Assembly: GCA_030066085.1 (NCBI GenBank)
Contig: JASJCI010000025.1
Coordinates: 100,916 to 164,915 of the forward strand
Length of the DNA: 64,000 nucleotides
Direction: 5' to 3'
Source of the DNA: Gammaproteobacteria bacterium
GTDB taxonomy: Bacteria; Pseudomonadota; Gammaproteobacteria; GCA-001735895
Shown here: positions 17,051 through 25,522 of the stretch, piece by piece
How the letters are laid out: the number at the start of each line of letters is the position of its first letter
Numbering within the stretch: the first letter of the stretch is position 1
Position numbers and translations under genes: made by a program
The notes under the pieces: model-generated
Told to the model about the DNA's origin: nothing
The model's input: the letters and a program-made list of their open reading frames with translations, nothing else
The model's database searches: none

Positions 17051-17971
17051 ATGACAGATAGCTTCAGCTTGCGTTGTCGGCAGGACGGCGGCGCTACGCC
17101 GGTGCTGACCGACTGGGGCGTCGACAGCGAATACGGTGTGCTGCGCGACGTACTGCTCGGTCCCGCGAACAATTACCGCTGGCGTGAAACCAGCTCGGTG
17201 TCGAAAAAAAGTATCCGGCGTAATTACGAATTCGACGCGGCGGTGGCGCAGCGGCAGCACGCCGAAATGGTTTCGGCTTACCAGTCGGCCGATGTGCAGG
17301 TGCACCTGCACCAGGCCGACCCGGCATTACCCTACCAGGTTTTTGCCCGCGATTCGTCGGTGATGACGCCCTACGGTGCGATCATCACCAGCATGGCCAA
17401 CTGGTGGCGTCGCGGTGAAAACTTTCGCGCGATCGAAACCTACCAGCGGCTCGGTATACCGATCTACGACTACGTCACCGCCGGTACTTTCGAGGGTGGC
17501 GACTTCAACGTCATCGAACCGGGCTGTGTACTGATCGGCTGGGAAGGAGACGAGGGCCGCAGCCAGGAGCAGTCGGCGCTGCAACTGAAAAACTGGTTCG
17601 AAGCCGAGGGCTGGGAAGTCAAGCTCGCCGACATCGATCCGTTCTACGTGCATATCGACCTGATGGTGGTCATGCTCGCCCCCAAGCTGGCCGCGGTCTG
17701 CCTCGAATCCACCGATGATGAAATCATCAGCTGGCTGAAATCGAAAAATATCGAAATCATCTCGGTGCCGTTCAAGGATACCCTCGACCTCGGCTGCAAC
17801 GTGGTTGCGCTCGGCAACGACCGGGTGCTGTTGCCCGAGAAGAGTCACGTGTTGAAGGACAAGGTGCGCGCGCACGGGCTGGAGGTGTTCGACCCCGACG
17901 TATCGATGATCACGCCCGGCGGTGGCGGCGTGCACTGCATGTGCCAGGCACTGCGCCGGGATCCCGGATGA
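17051..17971 (+). CDS. amidinotransferase/dimethylarginine hydrolase-like protein
   Basis: The 306-residue protein belongs to the pentein superfamily of guanidino-group-modifying enzymes. It has a YGVLRDVLLGP start, ARDSSVMTPYG, the EGGDFNVI motif holding acidic guanidinium-binding residues, and the C-terminal nucleophile region GGGGVHCMCQ with C296 and C298. Relatives hydrolyse or transfer amidino groups of arginine, methylarginines or agmatine through a cysteine adduct. AGGGG precedes ATG 17051; a TTG six bases earlier is less likely. It is divergent from puuA and shares its control region, so a guanidino-amine substrate is probable but unproven. Confidence 0.75.
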   Translation: MTDSFSLRCRQDGGATPVLTDWGVDSEYGVLRDVLLGPANNYRWRETSSVSKKSIRRNYEFDAAVAQRQHAEMVSAYQSADVQVHLHQADPALPYQVFARDSSVMTPYGAIITSMANWWRRGENFRAIETYQRLGIPIYDYVTAGTFEGGDFNVIEPGCVLIGWEGDEGRSQEQSALQLKNWFEAEGWEVKLADIDPFYVHIDLMVVMLAPKLAAVCLESTDDEIISWLKSKNIEIISVPFKDTLDLGCNVVALGNDRVLLPEKSHVLKDKVRAHGLEVFDPDVSMITPGGGGVHCMCQALRRDPG

Positions 17972-17982
17972 CGCGATCCCGG
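17958..17982. repeat. hairpin over the amidinohydrolase stop codon
   Basis: CCGGGATC and GATCCCGG form an 8-base-pair stem around a 9-base loop that includes the TGA. There is no T run. It may mark the 3' end of the message. Confidence 0.4.
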
Positions 17983-18007
17983 GTAAGCCTGTCAGCCTGC
18001 AAACGGT

Positions 18008-18334
18008 TCTCGCAAAGGCGCAAGGAGCGCCAGGGTTTGTATGCGGGTGCAAGACCGTTGACGTCGAGTCGTATTCAGATCTGTGCCAGGGGGTTCACGC
18101 GGGGATCGCGGAGGGGCGGGGAACGCAGGGAATTTCGGGTAGTGGTTCAGGCCGGGGGCTGGAAGCAGCTCTCGGCAACCGACCAGCCCCGGCACTCGAC
18201 TACGATACGCCTCCGCAGTCTCTGCGCTCTCCGCGTGAAACCCTTTGCAGTGACCTGACCCCTTCGAGATAGCAATCCCTGGCAACGCAACGAGCGTTGT
18301 TTGCGTCCCTGGCGGCTTTGTGTCCTGGCGAGAA
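18008..18334. repeat. nested palindromic intergenic element
   Basis: The 380-base gap between the amidinohydrolase gene and aguB has no gene. It holds two nested pairs of imperfect inverted repeats. The outer pair, starting TTCTCGCAAAGGCGCAAGG at 18008 and ending at 18334 with the complement of TTCTCGCCAGGACACAAAG, encloses an inner pair at 18094-18131 and 18210-18240 (TTCACGCGG...GCGGAGG type). Both resemble dispersed intergenic repeats of the TCTCGCAAAG and TTCACGCGGAG kind found in many bacterial genomes. The order suggests insertion of one element inside another. No transposase is present. Confidence 0.55.
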
Positions 18335-18352
18335 GCTGTCCGCGAAAATGGT

Positions 18353-19225
18353 CTAGTAGGCGCTGGGATGGGTGCCGTCCAGTGACAGGATTTCGCGGTA
18401 GGTCTCCGGCCGGCGGTCGCGAAACAGGTTCCAGTACAGCCGGTGGTGATTGGCCGCCGCCAGGTCGACATCGCGCACCAGCACCGTTTCGTTTTGCTGG
18501 TCGCATTCGCCGAGCATTTCGCCGGTGTGGTCGCAGATGAAGCCGGCGCCGTAAAAACGAATGCTGCCGTTTTTGCCTTCCTCGGTGCCGATGCGGTTCG
18601 ATGCGACGACCGGGACGATGTTGGCGGCGGCATGTCCGCGCATGGTGTTTTGCCAGTGTTTCAGGGCGATGCTGTCGTCGCTGTTCAGGTCGGAGCCGAT
18701 CGCGCTCGGGTAAAGGATCAGTTCGGCGCCCTTGAGCGCGAGAATTCGCGCCGCTTCCGGAAACCATTGATCCCAGCAGATCAGTGCGCCGATCCTGCCG
18801 TGTTTCGTCTGCCAGACCGGGTATCCCGTGTCGCCGGGATTGAAGTAGTATTTCTCCGAGTAGCCCGGCGCGTCCGGGATGTGGGTCTTGCGGTACTTGC
18901 CGAGGATGCAGCCGTCGGCATCGACCATGACCAGCGTGTTGAACAGCGCGTTGTTGGCGCGCTCGAACACGCTGACCGGTAATACCACGTCGAGCTCGCG
19001 CGCCAGCGCGGCCAGTCGCTGCACGGTCTCGTTATCCTCGACGGGAGTCGCCAGGTCGTAATAATCGCTGGATTCATCGATGCAGAAATAGGGCGTTTCG
19101 AACAGTTCCTGGATCAGGATGATCCGGGCGCCCTGTTGCGCCGCATCGCGGATCAGTTTCTCGGCGTTGGCGACGTTGGCAGCCTTGTCCCAGCTGCATT
19201 TCATCTGTGTGGTTGCGATCTTCAT
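18353..19225 (-). CDS. aguB: N-carbamoylputrescine amidohydrolase
   Basis: The 290-residue nitrilase-superfamily enzyme hydrolyses N-carbamoylputrescine to putrescine, carbon dioxide and ammonia. The catalytic triad is visible as E40 (LIQELFETPYF), K113 (GKYRKTHIPD) and C150 (LICWDQWFPEA). The DAPGYSEKYYFNPGDTG stretch is characteristic of the AguB branch. The length is normal. It lies immediately downstream of aguA (gap 40 bases) on the same strand, which supports the assignment strongly. Confidence 0.94.
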   Translation of the reverse strand: MKIATTQMKCSWDKAANVANAEKLIRDAAQQGARIILIQELFETPYFCIDESSDYYDLATPVEDNETVQRLAALARELDVVLPVSVFERANNALFNTLVMVDADGCILGKYRKTHIPDAPGYSEKYYFNPGDTGYPVWQTKHGRIGALICWDQWFPEAARILALKGAELILYPSAIGSDLNSDDSIALKHWQNTMRGHAAANIVPVVASNRIGTEEGKNGSIRFYGAGFICDHTGEMLGECDQQNETVLVRDVDLAAANHHRLYWNLFRDRRPETYREILSLDGTHPSAY

Positions 19226-19265
19226 GATTTCCTCCGCTACGGATCAATCGTAAGTCTGGTCCTTT

Positions 19266-20321
19266 TTACCCGGCCGCCGGAACCTGTTGCGTAACGCAAC
19301 CGATGCCGCCGCCGCCGACAGCCTGCCAGTAGCTCGGGACCGGCACGATCGTCCGCCCCGGGTAAGCCTGCTCGAGGATGCGGTAGCCGATTTGATCCAG
19401 CTTCGGATCGACCTCGGGCGCAATGATTGCATCGTTGAGCACGTAGGCATTGGTGTAGGGAATGACCAGCGGATTTGCGTCCGGCGACTCGGCGTAGGGC
19501 AGCACGTCCATTTCGATGATCTCGAGCTTGCGGCCGCGCGCGTCGCGTGCCCGCGACAGGCGCTGCAGGTTGTCGGCCAGCAGATCGTAATTCGGATTGC
19601 TCTTGTCCCGGGTAGTCTGCACCAGCACCACGCCCGGCGCGACGAATTCGACCTCGTTGTCGACGTGACCGTCGGTCTCCGTGTCCTCGACCAGGCCCAG
19701 CTCCAGCCAGATTACCCGTTCGATCCCGAGCCATGCCTGCAGGCTCTGTTCGACATCCTCGCGGGTATAGCCTGCGTAACGGTTCGGGTTGAGCATGACC
19801 TGCTCGGTCGTGATCACCGTCGCGTCGCCGTCGAAAGATACACCGCCGCCCTCGCAGATGAAGTCGGTGTGAAAGCTTCTGAGCCCGAGCCGCTCGATGA
19901 CCCGAGCGGGCATCCGGCGCGTCTTTTCGAACACGGTGCGGCCACCCCAGCCGTTGAAATCGAAATGCACGCCGGCAACTTCGTTGTCCCCGTTGCGCAC
20001 GAATATCGGGCCGTTGTCGCGAATCCAGCAGCAGTCGACCGGAATCTCGTAAAACTCGATGTTCGCTACATCGCCAAGCGCCGATTTTGCGCTGTCCAGG
20101 TCGCGCGGATCGACAACCAGTTTCACCGGCTCGAACCGGGCTATTGCCGTCGCCAGCGCGACGATCTCCTCGCGAAAGCCGTCGACGTCGGTACCGACAG
20201 CTTCCTCGATCGGCGGGTAAGTGACCAGGGTGCAGTCGTGCCGCTCGAAGCGGGCCGGAACGCTATATCCCTGGGCATGGGGCGTTGCTACGGGGTCGGC
20301 TTGCCGCTGTGTCTGTTCCAT
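19266..20321 (-). CDS. aguA: agmatine deiminase
   Basis: The 351-residue pentein-fold enzyme converts agmatine to N-carbamoylputrescine and ammonia. The catalytic cysteine is C342 in GGGGIGCVTQQ near the C-terminus, and the core motifs DNGPIFVRN, HFDFNGWGG, FICEGGGVSFDGD and DTETDGHVDN are all present. ATG 20321 is chosen because GGAG precedes it at good spacing; a GTG lies directly before. It forms an operon with aguB. A TetR-family gene is divergent from it and is the likely regulator. Confidence 0.95.
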   Translation of the reverse strand: MEQTQRQADPVATPHAQGYSVPARFERHDCTLVTYPPIEEAVGTDVDGFREEIVALATAIARFEPVKLVVDPRDLDSAKSALGDVANIEFYEIPVDCCWIRDNGPIFVRNGDNEVAGVHFDFNGWGGRTVFEKTRRMPARVIERLGLRSFHTDFICEGGGVSFDGDATVITTEQVMLNPNRYAGYTREDVEQSLQAWLGIERVIWLELGLVEDTETDGHVDNEVEFVAPGVVLVQTTRDKSNPNYDLLADNLQRLSRARDARGRKLEIIEMDVLPYAESPDANPLVIPYTNAYVLNDAIIAPEVDPKLDQIGYRILEQAYPGRTIVPVPSYWQAVGGGGIGCVTQQVPAAG

Positions 20322-20402
20322 CACGGGTCTCCAGGCATGGTTTTCGGTGAAAGACCCATAATCTAGCCGAGCAAAAACTTATAGTCAATAAAAAATTTAA
20401 CT

Positions 20403-20439
20403 AAGAATAATTTTTTGCTATGATCGTCGTATTATTCTT
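20403..20439. promoter_or_regulatory. inverted repeat between aguA and the divergent tetR gene
   Basis: AAGAATAAT (20403-20411) and ATTATTCTT (20431-20439) are perfect complements 19 bases apart in the AT-rich region between the divergent genes. This is a plausible TetR-type operator controlling both aguA and its own gene. Inferred from position and symmetry only. Confidence 0.4.
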
Positions 20440-20456
20440 GTTACAGGGGCAAGCCC

Positions 20457-21143
20457 TTGAACACCACTGCAATGTTTTCGCACTCGATTACGGGACAGGG
20501 CCCGGACGCAAAGGCAGCCGGCGAGCCCGGGTTACGCGAGCGGCAAAAGCTGGCGCGCAGCGAACGGATCCTGGCCGCGGCAGGTGAGCTGTTCAACAGC
20601 CAGGGATTCGAGCACGCGACCATGGCGGCAATCGCGAGAGGTGCGGAAGTCTCGACACCGACCGTGTTCAATTATTTCAAGACCAAGGACGAGTTGCTGC
20701 TGGCGCTGGTGCTGCAGGTGCATTACCGGACCCGCAAGCGGGTGAGCGCTTTTTCGCCGGCGGCATCTGCCGATCCGGTCGAATCCATCTGCGAATTTCT
20801 CGAGATGTATACCCGGCAGTCGCTCGAATCGATCAGCCGGCAAACCTGGCGGCATGTCGAGTCGACGCGAATCCGGATGCCCGGTTCGAATTTCGTCAAG
20901 CGCTACGACGCCTTGTCCGACGAGATGCTGGTCGATTTCCGGGATTTCGTAGCAGGCCTGCCGGATGCTGTGCCGGGCTTAAATGTCGCTGGCCTGGAAA
21001 CCGTGGCGGGCGTTGTTTTCAATCACTGGAGCGCGCTGTTTATCGAGTTGATCCGTGACGACACGGCAACGATCGACGAGCACGTCGATCGCTTGCAGGA
21101 AGATCTGCAGGTGGTCCTGACCGCGGTATTGCCGACCGCCTGA
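20457..21143 (+). CDS. TetR family transcriptional regulator, probable regulator of aguAB
   Basis: The 228-residue protein has a typical TetR N-terminal helix-turn-helix (RILAAAGELFNSQGFEHAT, then AEVSTPTVFNYFKTKDELL at about residues 38-82) and a helical ligand-binding domain. AGGGG lies 7 bases before a TTG start at 20457; the first ATG, at 20472, has no ribosome binding site, so TTG is preferred with moderate certainty. It is divergent from aguA across 135 bases. The ligand may be agmatine or carbamoylputrescine, which is inference. A weak hairpin followed by T7 at 21193-21213 may end the transcript. Confidence 0.85.
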   Translation: MNTTAMFSHSITGQGPDAKAAGEPGLRERQKLARSERILAAAGELFNSQGFEHATMAAIARGAEVSTPTVFNYFKTKDELLLALVLQVHYRTRKRVSAFSPAASADPVESICEFLEMYTRQSLESISRQTWRHVESTRIRMPGSNFVKRYDALSDEMLVDFRDFVAGLPDAVPGLNVAGLETVAGVVFNHWSALFIELIRDDTATIDEHVDRLQEDLQVVLTAVLPTA

Positions 21144-21192
21144 GGTGTTCCCGGAGCGGGAGCCCGGTCGGTCAGTTCTTTTCCGCTAAAAC

Positions 21193-21213
21193 GGGGTACG
21201 TCCCCCTTTTTTT
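21193..21213 (+). terminator. weak terminator after the tetR gene
   Basis: GGGG-TACGT-CCCC followed by T7, 50 bases after the TetR gene. The stem is only four to five pairs, so termination would be inefficient. Confidence 0.4.
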
Positions 21214-21219
21214 GGTGCG

Positions 21220-22059
21220 TCAGTTTTTCTCGGCGGACATCTGCATGTCGAGTGCGCGCTGCTTTTGCTGGCGCAGCATGATGTAACCGGCAACGATCAC
21301 GCCGATCGCTACCACCAGGATGATGATCGTCGCCAGCGCGTTGATGTCGGGCCGCAATCCGAGCCGGATACGCGAGTAAATCAGGATCGGCAACGTGGTC
21401 GAACCCGGGCCGGTAACGAAGCTGGCGATGATCAGGTCGTCCAGCGACAGCGTAAACGCCAGCAGCCAGCCGGCGAGCATGCCGGGCGCGAGCAGCGGCA
21501 GCGTGATATCGGTCAATACGCGGAACGGCTTGGCGCCGAGATCCTGCGCGGCTTCCTCGAGGTCCTGCGCCATGCCGGCGAGGCGCGACTGGATGATGAC
21601 CGCCACGTAGGCCATCGAGAAGGTGATGTGCGCGATCGTGATCGTGGTGAAGCCGCGTTCGTTCGGCCAGCCGATCGTCTCCTGCAGCCAGATGAACAGC
21701 AGCAGCAGCGACAGGCCGGTGATGACCTCGGGCATGACCAGCGGCGCGGAGATCATGCCGGAAAACAGCGTGCGTCCGCGGAAGCGGCCGAAACGCACCA
21801 GCGCCAGCCCGGCGAGAGTGCCGAGGATGGTCGCGAAACATGCATTGACGGAGGCAATCTTCAGGCTCAGCGTCAGCGCATCCCAGACCTCGGGGCTGCG
21901 AAACAGTTCGCCGTACCACTTGGTCGAGAAACCACCCCAGATCTGCACGATCCGGGAACTGTTGAAGGAATACAGGATCAGCAGCAGCATCGGCACGTAC
22001 AGGAAGGCCATGCCGAAGGCCAGCACCGAGATCAGGAAGATCGAACGCTTGCCGTTCAT
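21220..22059 (-). CDS. potI: putrescine ABC transporter permease PotI
   Basis: The 279-residue inner-membrane protein has six predicted helices and the EAA loop (EEAAQDLGAKPFRVLTDITLP) that contacts the ATPase. It pairs with PotH to form the channel of a spermidine/putrescine importer. It is the last gene of the operon: its ATG overlaps the PotH stop in ATGA (22056-22059), implying translational coupling. The assignment as PotI rather than PotC follows from the potFGHI order and the PotF-type binding protein. Confidence 0.9.
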   Translation of the reverse strand: MNGKRSIFLISVLAFGMAFLYVPMLLLILYSFNSSRIVQIWGGFSTKWYGELFRSPEVWDALTLSLKIASVNACFATILGTLAGLALVRFGRFRGRTLFSGMISAPLVMPEVITGLSLLLLFIWLQETIGWPNERGFTTITIAHITFSMAYVAVIIQSRLAGMAQDLEEAAQDLGAKPFRVLTDITLPLLAPGMLAGWLLAFTLSLDDLIIASFVTGPGSTTLPILIYSRIRLGLRPDINALATIIILVVAIGVIVAGYIMLRQQKQRALDMQMSAEKN

Positions 22060-23012
22060 TTGAGCCCGTCCTCCTTCGCCTGCACGTGTTGATACAGCAT
22101 CATCGGCAGCACCAGCACCAGCAGCAGCGCGATTGCCACCGCCGATGCAACCGGCCAGTCGATGTTGGCGTTGAACTCGTTGTACAGCACGCGCCCGATC
22201 ATGAGCACGTTACCGCCGCCGAGCAGGTCGGGTATCACGTATTCGCCGGTTGCCGGAATGAACACCAGCAGCGAGCCGGCGAGGATTCCGGGCGCGGTCA
22301 TCGGCAGGGTCACCGTGGCAAAGGTCGTCATCGGCTTGGCGCCGAGATCGGCCGCGGCCTCGAGCAGCGTCCAGTCGAGTTTTTCCATGTTGGCGTACAG
22401 CGGCAGGATCATGAACGGCACGTAGGTGTAGACGATGCCGATGTAGACCGCGGTATGCGTATAGAGCAATCGCAGCGGCTCGAAACCGAGCCAGCGGATG
22501 AAGTCGTTGACCAGGCCCTGGTCGGCGAGTATCCCCATCCAGGCATAGACGCGCAGCAGGAACGAGGTCCAGAACGGCAGGATGATCAACATCAGCAGGA
22601 TGTGCTTGGTAGTGTGGCTCGAGCGCACGATGGCATAGGCGATCGGGTAGCCGACCAGCAGGCACAGCAGGGTCGAGATCGACGATATTTTCAGCGAACT
22701 GAGGTAGGTGTTGACGTACAGATCGTCTTCCCACAGGTAGGCGAAATTGTCGATCACGAGGCGCACGTGCATGATGCCTTCGTCGACCCATTCGATCATC
22801 GGCGTGTACGGCGGGCTCGCAATCGTGGTCTCGGCCAGGCTGATCTTGAGCACGAAGTAAAACGGCGCCAGGAAGAACAGTAACAGCCACGCGAAAGGCA
22901 CGAACAGCACCAGCTTGCGCCAGTTGTTTTGCAGGAAATGGGTCGCCCAGTAGAGCGCTTTTTCCCGCAAGCCGGCTTCCGCTGGCAGGACTGCGTCGGG
23001 TGGCGTACTCAT
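22056..23012 (-). CDS. potH: putrescine ABC transporter permease PotH
   Basis: The 318-residue permease has an N-terminal cytoplasmic extension, a first helix near residues 33-55 (LVLFVPFAWLLLFFLAPFYF) and five further helices. The EAA loop is LEAAADLGAKPMTTFATVTLP. It forms the transport channel with PotI. The ATG overlaps the PotG stop by four bases and the stop overlaps the PotI start. Length and order match PotH. Confidence 0.9.
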   Translation of the reverse strand: MSTPPDAVLPAEAGLREKALYWATHFLQNNWRKLVLFVPFAWLLLFFLAPFYFVLKISLAETTIASPPYTPMIEWVDEGIMHVRLVIDNFAYLWEDDLYVNTYLSSLKISSISTLLCLLVGYPIAYAIVRSSHTTKHILLMLIILPFWTSFLLRVYAWMGILADQGLVNDFIRWLGFEPLRLLYTHTAVYIGIVYTYVPFMILPLYANMEKLDWTLLEAAADLGAKPMTTFATVTLPMTAPGILAGSLLVFIPATGEYVIPDLLGGGNVLMIGRVLYNEFNANIDWPVASAVAIALLLVLVLPMMLYQHVQAKEDGLK

Positions 23013-24160
23013 TTGGTCAGCACCACGGAACTGGAGGCGTCCCAGCTGAGATACACTTCCTGGTCCCAGTCGATCGGCGGCACCGCTTCCTTCGGCCGCA
23101 ACATGTTGGGCGAGGTGATTTCGACCAGGTGGTCGCCGTCGACCTGCACGCGGTAGGTCGAGCTGCCGCCGAGGTAACCGATATCGTGCACCATGCCCTT
23201 GATCATGTTGGTGCGGCTATCGGCATTGTCGGGGCTGTCCTTGGAAATGCGCACCTTCTCCGGGCGCAGCGCGACCCAGACCTTGGTGCCCTCGGGGATC
23301 GACATGCCGTGGTCGATGTAAAACTCGCAGTCCGGGTGTTTGCTTTCGACGATGACGTGGTCGTCGCCGTTTTCGATGATGCGGCCCTCGAACATGTTGG
23401 CGTTGCCGATGAAATTGGCGACCACGCGCGAGGTCGGGAACTCGTAAATCTCGGTCGGCGTACCGATCTGCATGAAACGCCCGGCATCCATGATCGCGAT
23501 GCGGGTCGACAGCGTCATCGCTTCTTCCTGGTCGTGGGTAACGACGACGAAGGTGACCCCCAGCTGCTCCTGGATATTCATCAGCTCGTACTGGGTCTGG
23601 TCGCGCAGGCGCTTGTCGAGCGCCCCCAGCGGCTCGTCGAGCAGCAGCACCTTGGGTTGTTTGACCAGCGAACGCGCCAGTGCGACCCGCTGCTGCTGTC
23701 CACCCGACAGCTGGTGCGGTTTGCGCCTGGCGAACTGGGTCAGTTCGACCATCGCCAGCATGTCGCTGACGCGCTGTTCGATTTCGTCCCCGGGCACGCG
23801 GTCACGCTTGAGGCCGTAGGCGACGTTTTTTTCCACCGTCATGTGCGGAAACAGCGCGTACGACTGGAACATCATGTTGACCGGCCGCTCGTACGGCGGC
23901 ACATCGTTCATGTTTTGCCCGTCGATCAGGATCGTGCCCGATGATGGCGTCTCGAAGCCGGCCAGCATGCGCAGCAGGGTCGACTTGCCGCAGCCGGAGC
24001 CGCCCAGCAGGCAAAACAGTTCGCCCTTGTATATTTCCAGGTCGACGCTGTCGACCGCGGTGAAATCGCCGAAGTGTTTACTGACGCTCTGGACCTTGAT
24101 GAACGGTTCCGCCTCGGGATCCATCCAGGGTCTTTCGGAATAGTCAGGTGACTGCGTCAT
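23009..24160 (-). CDS. potG: putrescine ABC transporter ATP-binding protein PotG
   Basis: The 383-residue ATPase has Walker A GGSGCGKST, signature LSGGQQQR, Walker B VLLLDEPLGALD and a C-terminal TOBE domain (about residues 290-380) typical of polyamine and other MalK-like importers. It energises PotH/PotI. It is separated from potF by 62 bases that contain a strong hairpin with a U tract, so its expression is probably lower than that of the binding protein. Confidence 0.92.
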   Translation of the reverse strand: MTQSPDYSERPWMDPEAEPFIKVQSVSKHFGDFTAVDSVDLEIYKGELFCLLGGSGCGKSTLLRMLAGFETPSSGTILIDGQNMNDVPPYERPVNMMFQSYALFPHMTVEKNVAYGLKRDRVPGDEIEQRVSDMLAMVELTQFARRKPHQLSGGQQQRVALARSLVKQPKVLLLDEPLGALDKRLRDQTQYELMNIQEQLGVTFVVVTHDQEEAMTLSTRIAIMDAGRFMQIGTPTEIYEFPTSRVVANFIGNANMFEGRIIENGDDHVIVESKHPDCEFYIDHGMSIPEGTKVWVALRPEKVRISKDSPDNADSRTNMIKGMVHDIGYLGGSSTYRVQVDGDHLVEITSPNMLRPKEAVPPIDWDQEVYLSWDASSSVVLTK

Positions 24161-24184
24161 GTGGCCCCCCTCTGCCCTGACAAA

Positions 24185-24211
24185 AAAGCCGGGGCGCTGG
24201 GCCCCGGCTTT
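24185..24211 (-). terminator. terminator/attenuator between potF and potG
   Basis: AAAGCCGGGG pairs with CCCCGGCTTT across a short loop. On the minus strand, the direction of pot transcription, it is followed by a T run. It lies just after potF, so most transcripts should stop there and readthrough should supply potGHI. This matches the excess of binding protein common in ABC importers. Confidence 0.75.
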
Positions 24212-24222
24212 CGTTTTTTGTT

Positions 24223-25332
24223 CTAGTTACCGGCCTTGAAGTTGGTCCAGGTCCGGGTCCGCAGGCGTTCCAGCTTGGGCTTCACCGGCGTCATCGTGTA
24301 CATGGTCGATATGTCCGCCGGGGTCGGGAAAGCCGCCGGGCTGGTAATTACCGCCTCGTCCACCATGCCCTGGTCCACGGCGGTCTTGTTCGCGGTTGCG
24401 TACCAGGTGAAGTTACTGTCGGCCGCGCCGACTTCCGGGCGCATCATGTAGTCGAGGAACAGGTGCGCGTTCTCGATGTTCTTGGCGTCTTTCGGGATGA
24501 CCCAGCCATCGATCCACAGCTGCGGCTTGGCCGGCAAAAAGAAATCGAGCTTGACCCCGGTGTCGGCATCCTCGGCGCCCGACATCGCCAGCAGTCCGTC
24601 CGGGCCCCAGGTCACGGCGACGCAGAACTCCTTCTGCGGCATCCGCTGGTAGGCGTAGTTGTCGAAAGTCTTGATGTAGGGACGCACCTTGAGCAGCATT
24701 TCCTCGACCTTCGCGTAGTCGGCCCGGTTGGTCGAGTCCGGCTTCAGCCCCATGTGGCCGAGCGCCATCGGGATAATGTCCAGCGGTGAATCGAGGAAGG
24801 CCACGCCACACTTGGCCAGCTCTTTCATGTGCTTGGGATCGAAAATCATGTCAACCGAACCGATCGGCGCATCGGGATAGGTTTCGAGCACCAGTTCCTT
24901 GTTGTAGGTTACGCCATGGCTCCCCCACATGTACGGTACGATGTAGTTGTGTCCCGGATCCCAGTTCTGGCCCAGTTGCGCCATAACGTCGGGGCTCATG
25001 TGCTTCATGTTGGGCAGCTTGGTGCGGTCGATTTTCTGCAGGATGTTGCCCTGGAGCAGGCGCGCAACCATTTGCGACGAATGCGAAACTACATCGTATC
25101 CCGAGCTGCCGGCCAGCAGTTTCGAGTCGATCGCCTCGGCCGAATCGTAAGGGGTGAAGACCACCTCGATGCCGTATTCCTTCTCAAAGTTTTCGATCGT
25201 GTCCTCGGCCATGTACTCGGCCCAGTTGCTGACGTTGAGCTTGCCAGCGGCCAGGGTGCTGCCCGATACGGCGACGAACGCCGCGGTGGTCAGGCTGACC
25301 AGGGTGGATTTAACAGCAGTGCAGGATTTCAT
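24223..25332 (-). CDS. potF: putrescine-binding periplasmic protein PotF/SpuD
   Basis: The 369-residue protein has a signal peptide (cleavage near LAA-GKLNV) and the polyamine-binding fold. NVSNWAEYMAEDTIENFEKE and the YDSAEAIDSKLLAGSSGYDVV stretch are typical of PotF/SpuD; GYDVVSHSSQMVARLL and WGSHGVTYN hold ligand-site residues. It delivers putrescine, and possibly spermidine or agmatine, to PotGHI. A TTGTGATCACAA palindrome lies 168 bases upstream of its ATG. The longest open leader in the pot operon (about 190 bases) precedes it. Confidence 0.92.
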   Translation of the reverse strand: MKSCTAVKSTLVSLTTAAFVAVSGSTLAAGKLNVSNWAEYMAEDTIENFEKEYGIEVVFTPYDSAEAIDSKLLAGSSGYDVVSHSSQMVARLLQGNILQKIDRTKLPNMKHMSPDVMAQLGQNWDPGHNYIVPYMWGSHGVTYNKELVLETYPDAPIGSVDMIFDPKHMKELAKCGVAFLDSPLDIIPMALGHMGLKPDSTNRADYAKVEEMLLKVRPYIKTFDNYAYQRMPQKEFCVAVTWGPDGLLAMSGAEDADTGVKLDFFLPAKPQLWIDGWVIPKDAKNIENAHLFLDYMMRPEVGAADSNFTWYATANKTAVDQGMVDEAVITSPAAFPTPADISTMYTMTPVKPKLERLRTRTWTNFKAGN

Positions 25333-25499
25333 TTTTTCCTCCCGGGAAGTAATTGCACATTTCTTTATTTTTACGTTACCAGGCTGTACCCAGACTGAAC
25401 CGGGGCCTTGCCGTAACGGTGAGTTCTGCGAGACATTATAATAATGCCCGCGCGTTTGTCACTCGGACGCCAGTCGAAGGTTAACACAATACCTTTGTT

Positions 25500-25511
25500 T
25501 TGTGATCACAA
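25500..25511. promoter_or_regulatory. TTGTGATCACAA palindrome upstream of potF
   Basis: Identical over all 12 bases to the site upstream of puuA. It sits 168 bases before the potF start and 11 bases past the end of the upstream tetR gene, so it most likely acts on the potF promoter. Proposed GntR/FCD operator. Confidence 0.55.
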
Positions 25512-25522
25512 GCTGGCCGGGC

